NCBI GenBank assembly: GCA_951394405.1
Contig: OX596340.1
Coordinates: 372,001-436,000 of the forward strand
Reading direction: 5' to 3'
Length of the DNA: 64,000 bases
DNA from: Coprinellus micaceus
Lineage: Eukaryota > Basidiomycota > Agaricomycetes > Agaricales > Psathyrellaceae
Positions 57,562-64,000 of the stretch are shown piece by piece. The translations under genes and the position numbers were made by a program. Position 1 is the stretch's first letter. Every line of letters begins with the position of its first letter. Below the pieces are notes generated by a model. It made no database searches. It was not told the origin of the DNA and worked only from the letters and a program-made list of their open reading frames with translations.

Positions 57562-59415
57562 GGCGACGTCAGTGAACCGGCCCAGTCCAAGGCCTCCCAA
57601 GCTTATAACCTCACTACGCTCTTCTCATGGTTGCTTCTCTTCGAGGTTCTTGCCCATACATCGTCGCTGAAGAGCTGCATGGGCCATATCGGTCGCGGAT
57701 GGGAATGAGATAGAAGCAAGGACGGAATATCCGAGAAATAGGCGTCGCATAAGCAGGTCTATTTGAAGATGCTCCTTCCCGGTGACCGGCTTCTGAACGC
57801 GTGCAAGCTCAGCAGAAGCCATACCTTATCTCTTCTTCCAGCGAAGGAAGCGGGTTCCCAGCACATGTCCAATCCATCCTGCGCTGATTCTTGAGGAAAC
57901 TGGCGTCGAGGGCGTTCATGACTCGGCAAGTCAAAAGGTACGCTTCAAACGAGGGTTGAATCAAGGTTGAATATGGACATGTCGAGGATGTTTCAGCCCA
58001 GCCCATTGAGCGGGGTACATTCTGCAAGCCAGTCAGACAGACCGTGTAGGGGTACTGCGTGGTGAGAGGGGACTCAAACAAGTTGGAGGTTGGTCAACAA
58101 ACAGGATTGGCGCTCATTGGGCCTTGGCTCATGGGGGTGGGCAACGCCCGCAAAAGGCTGGTGATGTTTGGCTTTGTTTGCCTTCCGCCAACTCTTCAGC
58201 GAAAGAGGTCCGGTACACTTTGTGGGCTGCACAACGCCTTTTCTACAACTCTGAGTATACAAAAATAGGTTTTGTAACATTTAGAAAGGAATGATCGAGA
58301 GACATCCAAAATTTTGTGATTTTCAAGGGGGGTCCTCCTCCAAAAGTCGACCTTCCCCGTCGAAATTGGGAAATCGCCCTCGATCATTTTGTCGCAAATG
58401 TCGAGGGTACCAGATAGCTGACGCGACCTTGGCGGAAAACGCGTTACTGCCCGCAAAATGTGTACCTTACGGAGGAGCCCCTTTAACGCGGCAAATTGGA
58501 TTATATAATCGCACCGAACGCGGATTCCGACGTGTTCTTGACGACATGTCCTGTCGAAAGCCCCCAGTCCGTTTCCTAGGTCCCGTTATGTTTCGTAGAA
58601 AGCGTTCGTGGTGTATATTTTATCATATTAGACTGGAGGTGCTGTACAGGTGGTGTTGGGTATGTGAGTCGCCGGTGCCTATACCTGCCCGCCTGGACTC
58701 CGCTTCGTACGACTAACTAACCTACACCCTCATGGCCGGACGTAAAATCGCTGTCTTATACTCATGAAACATTCTGTATGGTGGTACACGCCTTCCTTTC
58801 TCCCATCTCATCGTGAACGAGTCCAGAGGCGCAGGACGTGAGTGCGGACAGGAAATCTGGTGGCAGTGCCGTTAGTCATCGGCCGTCGGCCTGGCAGGCG
58901 TTGCCCACCCCCATGGCTCAGGCTATTGGTGTTGTCACGCCACGTTGCCAAGCAAAACGTGACTCGGACGGGCGTGGGCGCCTATCAGCGTGATGTCGAT
59001 GACGCAGGCATGCCACTGGAAGCTAGAGACTTAATTGACAGGGATTACCTCTACGAGGGGCCCCGAGAACGCTCCAGAAAAATGCCACAAAGTTGAGGGG
59101 TTGGAGTCGGAAATATAGAGGTATACAAAGCAAACACGGTGGTATCCATCGATGATGTAGAGCCGCAATCCGTAACGATGCCATTGCGGTGTGGAGCCGT
59201 CTAGTGGTACTAATGAATGATATCATCGCCTAACAACCCCAAAAGCCAACCATGCCATTGCCTAAAGTTACTGAGTGATGTCAAGCGTTGGAGACGATGC
59301 GCTATCATATATTAGGAATACTGCTAAGGGGTCCAAGACTACCCAACGGACACTCAGCGCGCTGAATACCTCACCAGCCATCCCCCCGCTTCTACTACGT
59401 TAATCGCCGCTAATA
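57562..59415. other. 1.85 kb without a supported gene
   Basis: ORFs on both strands around 58,200-58,720 (141 and 86 codons) have no domain and overlap each other. The region includes the carboxypeptidase promoter (TTATAAG at about 57603). Confidence 0.45.
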
Positions 59416-59895
59416 ATGCCCTCCCGACCCCTCATCCGCTCCGACACACTCTCCCTCGTCACTGTGATGGCGCACACCGTCCCCCAAGCCGTCCAGTTCT
59501 ACGTCGGCGTGCTGGGATTTAACATCAGATGCGACGAAGAAGTCAATGGAGAGCGTCTCGTCGTCGCCACCCCTCCGAACCTCGTCGAATTCACGCCAAC
59601 AGCCTCGCTTCGCTTCATGGCAGCTAGGTCGGAGAAGGACAAAGCGGCAGTGGGGAACCAGGCAGGAGATGGGGTGTTTTTGCAGGTCGAGAGCGATGAT
59701 TGGGACACCTTGTACGAGAGGCTGCACACCATGGGAGTGGAGTTTGTGAATGGGAAGAACGATCCGCGAGAAGAGAAGAAGAAGAAGTACAAGGCGTGCA
59801 CCGTTTACGACCCGATGGGAAACAAGGTTAATATCATTGAGAGGACGACGACGACGTTGGGAAAAGTGTTCATGATGGACGTCGGCCACGATTAG
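59416..59895 (+). CDS. VOC superfamily (glyoxalase/bleomycin-resistance fold) protein
   Basis: Single-exon gene of 159 codons with a vicinal-oxygen-chelate fold; such proteins are small metalloenzymes or binding proteins, and the substrate is unknown. Motifs in order: LVTVMAHTVPQAVQFYVGVLGF (first beta-alpha unit), LRFMAARSEKDKAAV, GVFLQVESDDWDTLYERLHTMGVEF (second unit) and TVYDPMGNKVNIIE, the usual final strand with the D-P-x-G-N signature and a metal-ligand-type Glu. No signal peptide. The start MPSRPLIRS is the first ATG. Codon use is normal for this window. Confidence 0.85.
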   Translation: MPSRPLIRSDTLSLVTVMAHTVPQAVQFYVGVLGFNIRCDEEVNGERLVVATPPNLVEFTPTASLRFMAARSEKDKAAVGNQAGDGVFLQVESDDWDTLYERLHTMGVEFVNGKNDPREEKKKKYKACTVYDPMGNKVNIIERTTTTLGKVFMMDVGHD

Positions 59896-60196
59896 CCCTC
59901 CTTCATGTCTCGAACTGCTATGCGTTGGACCTTTTGAACGGATTTTATGACCTGTAATTATTTCTTACTACTAGTACGTAGAGGACTCTGTATTACGACT
60001 TGACTCCCCGGGACATCCTCCCATCTCGTCAGTTTGGCTACGAGCCCTGCGATCTCGGTAGCCCCTATCTTCGCACAAATTTGCACGTGGTCATTTTTGA
60101 TGGCCCAACTTGAAACGACCCGAAGTCTCCTTCAACTTCAAGTTCCTTTGAATATTTACTCAGTTCCTCCATCCCTCCTCTTTGAATCGCAATAGA
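59896..60196. other. intergenic
   Basis: 300-bp spacer, promoter of the next gene; nothing else seen. Confidence 0.6.
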
Positions 60197-61075
60197 ATGC
60201 CCCATAAACGTCCAAAGCAGAGTGTTCGCATACGAGCCCAAAGGGAACAGTGAGCATATTCCTATGATGCATGGAAATCTTCAAAGCAAACTGAAAACCA
60301 AGGAAAGAGGTTCTGACATAGCGCCATCCAAAGATTCCATCGCCAATGAAGGCATCCCAAAATCTGCTGCTCGAGTTCTGAATGCTCTGAAGATTCGAGA
60401 AGACTTCAAAAAGAAGCGCAAGGCGCAGGAGGAGGCGCAGGAGGGGAAGGCCAAGCGTAGAAAAATGGGACCAGGTTCGGAACAGCTGAAGATTTTGCCT
60501 GGAGAGTCGATACAGCACTTCAACAAGTAAGCTCAATGTCGTTCTGCACTCTAGTATAGCTAATCATACGTCGAAGACGGGTGGAAGACGACCTTAGACC
60601 TCTCGTGAAGAACGCAATGGAATCAGGTCGAGCTGTTGCCCGTAAAGCTCAGCGGGATGAGCAAGAAGCGAAGAAGGATCGGAAGGGCAAGGGTAAAGCC
60701 ACCCCATCGTCCCCAGAAACCCATCCCAAATCCAAATCCAAGCCGTCCAATACCGCGGACGCCGACGGAGCAGAGGACTCCAGGCCGACGTCGTCTGCTA
60801 GGCCTAGGAAGGAAAAGGAATTCGCCTCTGCCACCACCTCTGCGCCAAAACGGCTGAACGACATCGTCCAGGCTCCTCCAGAGCTGAGGAAACCCATCGC
60901 CAAGGGTGCTTCAGCTTCCACCGGATTTAAGCTTGGCAAACTCTCCGCGAGTGCAAGCTCAAAGTCAGACGTATTGTCGATGGCTCAGAAGGCGATGATG
61001 GAGCAGGAGCGGGAGAAGGCTATCAAGAGGTATCGAGAGATGAAGGCGGCGCGACGTGGAAAGGGTGGTGATTAA
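60197..61075 (+). CDS. basic coiled-coil nucleolar-type protein, CCDC137-like
   Basis: Exons 60197-60249, 60308-60526, 60577-61075 total 771 nt (256 residues); an alternative acceptor at 60287 would add seven residues and also keeps the frame. The N-terminus MPHKRPKQSVRIRAQRE is very basic. The core IPKSAARVLNALKIREDFKKKRK followed by LKILPGESIQHFNKRVEDDLR resembles the conserved core of the CCDC137 family (nucleolar, ribosome-biogenesis-linked in animals). The rest is Lys/Ser-rich and disordered, ending in a charged helix (AQKAMMEQEREKAIKRYREM). Name by resemblance only; it could be another small nucleolar protein. Confidence 0.65.
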
Positions 61076-63586
61076 TGGGCGTAGGGGAGCCCCGTGTGTC
61101 GCGAGTCAGGAAAGCCAGACAGGGAGGCAGTTCATCCGGTCGTCGTCGTCTCAAGCCCAGAACAAACTGTCCTTAGGCCAGCGCTTCGGGTCCAGGTACG
61201 TACTCTGGGCTTCTCACTGCGTGTAGTACGTACCCCCGATGAACCCGAGAATTAACGCTGTTTAAAGCTAGATTGCTTCTGCTTCTTCATATAGACACAC
61301 TCTGTCTTCCATGCTTGGTGCCGAATGGGCATACGCTTTCCTCTGAGGAGAAGCACGCTCTGGCTTGCGCAGGCCTACCTCACGAAACATACTTTCGCTG
61401 GGCTCTTTCCATGACTCGCTAGTTCTTCTCGTCATCCCGCTCGATATCTACCTTCAAGTAGCCTGCCGTTGATCCTCGGGGCGGGTGGCGGTGGCCCTCT
61501 CTATTCCCTGCCTAGAACGAGCGGGATTCTGCGGCTTCCGGAGGGGCTGGCGCTGCGGCTCCTGGCTCCCAGGCCTCGCGTTCTCCCCGTTCTCGAATTC
61601 GAGAAACGTTCAAGCCAGACAGCTGGGGAACCGCGGAGCAAGGTGTCAACATGCCGTTCGCCGTTCAACACACAGCCCGGCTAATTATTCGAGAGTTCTT
61701 TTCTTCGCTCGCTTCCGACGGAGAGGACGGGCGGTCTCCGGTTATCGACTGTCGCGGTGGACCGAGCTTATGTTACACCCGCCCTGCCAGGCGTCGGCTG
61801 CGGAGGCATCGTGGCCGCCGCGGGGTTTCTGGGTGTTCTATGCGTTGCTTGCCGGACTAAGCTGGGGCGTGTTTTGACGTTTGGTTGGCGCTGGCGTAGA
61901 GCACGAGGCTCCCGAACTGCTCCTTCCGTTCGGCTTCGTCGATTCGCTAATGAAAGTAGTATGAAGGAATAGTCTGGAAGAAAGCAATTTTGAATGACTT
62001 CAGAATGCAGAGGCTATCGTATGCCCCGAATCTCACTTGGCCAGTCCGCGATTCATGGAACTCAAGTGAGAGTTGGTTTCGATGAAGTCCTTCAACTTAC
62101 TCGATTTATTCCCCAGGTTTTGTGTGTGAAGTATGTACTCCGCCCTTGAGCTCGAGTATGCATCGAACTTCCCACTAATGACAGGCGCGCACACATCGGT
62201 ACATTCGTAAATAAAGTATTTCTCTCCGTCTTCCTCGGTGTGTGGCCATTCACCTCGTGATTTCGACCTTGTTGACAGTTCCAAAATGCAGGCCTCTTTT
62301 ATGCCTGAGGTAAAATCCAAACAAATGGGCGAGATATTGCGCGTTGAGCGGAGGAGCATGGGAGAAATAGATCGTAGTATCTTTTGGCGAGATTTGGCCG
62401 GCACGAGTGAACTTGACGGGTGCGAGGCTCTGGGGCTGGTGCCTAGTCAACATGACCAGGAAAAGGCACCCGCCCTCGACTGTGAGTCGCTTCGACAATC
62501 TGACGCACCAACGATGCTGTGCTCCAGTGCGGTTCGACGGCGTGTGCAATGTTTCCCTCTAGGATCAAAGTATCGTCTCCGTTGATCTGATGTTTACCTT
62601 TCCCACTCCAGCCAAATACTTCCTTCCTCAGCCTCATACAAGTTGGTAGGCATAAACTATCTTCCTTGGAAGTAGACCATTCTGGTGAGATCGTCTCTTC
62701 ATTCATCATATCGATAGGTATTGATCTTACTGCCCTTCAATTCCATGCGTTGAGGTTGAAAACAAGCTCCCTTGGGTTCCATATTCCGGTGCTCAAGGAA
62801 TCGTTTGAAACAATACGACATTTCAGTAGGTTTCACAGCAATTACCGTCGCAACCAGGGTGCCCTTTCAAGTTCCGAAGCGCAATGCCATTGCAGCTCGT
62901 TGCTGTACGTCACTCTCCGTGCACTCCTTGCTTCAGAAACCCTTCTCATTGACCTAGAGCTTCCAGAATCTCAGAATCCGCATCAGTTCTTCGATTCAAA
63001 GTGCCTTCCGCCGTGATAGACTCGTACCTCGCACGTCCATCCGCCATTGACGGCCGGGCGGCGGGCAGTAAACTGCGCTTGGAATTCCTCCCTTCTCTCC
63101 TGGCCCTTCGATTGCCCCATAGTATGATCTCTCTGATTGGATTGGAACGGTGCTGCCGTAGTGTGTGTCTGGCAGTTCGTGGCCGCGCGCCGCCCGGTGC
63201 CACCCTCTTGTCTCCCTCGCTTCCAGAACCGAGTCACCGTGCCTGTTTCGAAATAATACTAGATAAGGCGTGTCACTGCCTCCCCCCGATGGATCCCGCC
63301 CTCTTTCTTCCCCTTCTAACCCCGGTCCTATACATCCCTTTCAATTTCCGCTTCCGGTACAGGTATCGTTACTAGCTCGCTATATAGCCAACCCTCAGGC
63401 TCGGCCTCGCGTCATCCTCCTTTCTTTTGCCTCCGACCCGCTCGTTGCTGCAATTGGAGTTGCGTATCCTCGCCCCTGGGATCTGCCCTCCACAGTTCAC
63501 CTTGTGGAGAGCAATCGATCGACTACAGCAAGTTTGCCTCGTTTCCGACCGCACCAACTCCCACCTGCTCTACCCCGTTCCCTACA
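61076..63586. other. 2.5 kb gene-poor region
   Basis: Short ORFs on both strands only. None has domain support, including a minus-strand ORF near 62,033-62,404 whose long form starts at a non-ATG codon. The last 600 bases are CT-rich (TCCCTCC and CTCCTTTC), as in many fungal promoters. Confidence 0.45.
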
Positions 63587-64000
63587 ATGCGCGACGACAT
63601 CGAAAAATCCAAAAGGACCTCTTGGAATGCGCCTGACAACTCCATCCCCCTTTACCACCTTCCCCAGCACCTCCCACCTCTCGGCGTCCCTGCATCGACA
63701 TACTACCCGCCAACGCTTGTGAAGGGCGATGTTCGTCTAGAATCCAAAGGCCAATACCGCGACAACCTAGGTCCCTATTGCCAAAGTACCATTGGCACTT
63801 GCCAGTGTTGTCCTCGGCCGAGTAACCACTCCCAGACGACTATTATGTCGTGGCTTACCGTTGACGGCGGGAAGGACGGGGCTGAGACCGTGCGCTCGTG
63901 CGGTGGATCGACTATTGGCGACGGCTGGCACTTAACTTCCGTGCCATCGGATACTACATGTGTTCCCTCCTCACCCCCTTCTGGAGGTTCAACTTCCCAG
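63587..64000 (+). CDS. open reading frame running off the right edge, unknown
   Basis: From the ATG at 63587 (MRDDIEKSKRTSWNAPDNSI) a frame stays open for 138 codons to the window end. It includes YYPPTLVKGDVRLES, a short Cys-rich part (PYCQSTIGTCQCCPRPS) and Ser/Pro-rich sequence at the end. A CT-rich promoter-like tract precedes it. No family is recognised, and part of it could be intron or chance. The rest lies outside the window. Confidence 0.35.
   Translation, partial: MRDDIEKSKRTSWNAPDNSIPLYHLPQHLPPLGVPASTYYPPTLVKGDVRLESKGQYRDNLGPYCQSTIGTCQCCPRPSNHSQTTIMSWLTVDGGKDGAETVRSCGGSTIGDGWHLTSVPSDTTCVPSSPPSGGSTSQ

Noticed and set aside
58290..58388. Inverted 10-bp match (AATGATCGAG / CTCGATCATT) near 58.3 kb
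   Set aside because: Short arms 79 bp apart, with no target duplication or further pairing; likely chance.
1..64000. CRISPR arrays, bacterial operons, prophage or insertion sequences
   Set aside because: No regularly spaced repeats of that kind, no Shine-Dalgarno-led gene strings; genes are intron-rich and eukaryotic throughout. The GH24 domain alone does not indicate a prophage.

Overview
This is nuclear DNA of a filamentous basidiomycete, most likely a wood- or litter-decaying mushroom-forming fungus (Agaricomycetes). The grounds are genes split by many introns of about 45-70 bp with GT..AG ends (one GC..AG), four AA9 lytic polysaccharide monooxygenase (LPMO) genes, several fungal-type BTB/POZ paralogues, TKL-like kinases with an HGDLKGAN catalytic loop, and a fragment of the RecQ-like helicase family that is amplified in these fungi. 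Exon structures were assembled by hand from splice sites, reading-frame closure and paralogue or family comparison. No search was run.

Layout, left to right. 0-0.9 kb: a BTB gene cut by the window edge. 1.4-5.8 kb: three AA9 genes in a row on the minus strand, the first with a one-base frameshift. 6.4-7.4 kb: an EB1/Mal3 microtubule plus-end protein. 8.1-9.2 kb: a fourth AA9 gene on the plus strand with an in-frame stop and an altered active site. 9.4-9.9 kb: a kinase relic. 10.2-14.3 kb: a dienelactone hydrolase and a thiamine-diphosphate enzyme. 16.9-18.1 kb: an F-box/LRR-like protein. 19.9-22 kb: AP-2 sigma and a divergent BTB gene. 23.1-24 kb: a secreted GH24 lysozyme. 25.5 kb: a tRNA-Thr(CGT) with intron, then a GNAT acetyltransferase. 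28.5-29.4 kb: a Ubc1/E2-25K ubiquitin-conjugating enzyme.

31.7-45.9 kb is the most unusual part. An intact MFS transporter gene (minus) and an intact Glo3-type ArfGAP gene (plus) look like an original divergent pair. They are now separated by about 8.4 kb of DNA without a convincing host gene, bounded on both sides by nearly identical direct copies (about 1.64 kb) of the region between them. One copy ends in a broken ArfGAP, the other in a broken MFS gene. The intervening block holds a GC-rich field of degenerate modules of about 430-540 bp with intron-like boundaries, a 67-bp tandem duplication, and a 958-bp transposon-like element with perfect 197-bp terminal inverted repeats, a perfect 9-bp target duplication and a captured RecQ-helicase 5' fragment (Pack-MULE-like).

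46.7-61.1 kb is ordinary gene-dense sequence: a TKL-like kinase, two adjacent BTB paralogues, a DUF202 membrane protein, a small hydrophilic protein, a conserved unknown, a serine carboxypeptidase (S10), a VOC/glyoxalase-fold protein and a probable nucleolar coiled-coil protein. The last 3 kb is mostly intergenic, with an ORF running off the right edge. Plant-biomass oxidation (AA9), secreted hydrolases (S10, GH24) and aromatic or carboxylic metabolism (dienelactone hydrolase, ThDP enzyme) fit a saprotrophic lifestyle. The rest is housekeeping (vesicle coats, ubiquitin, microtubules) or lineage-specific families.
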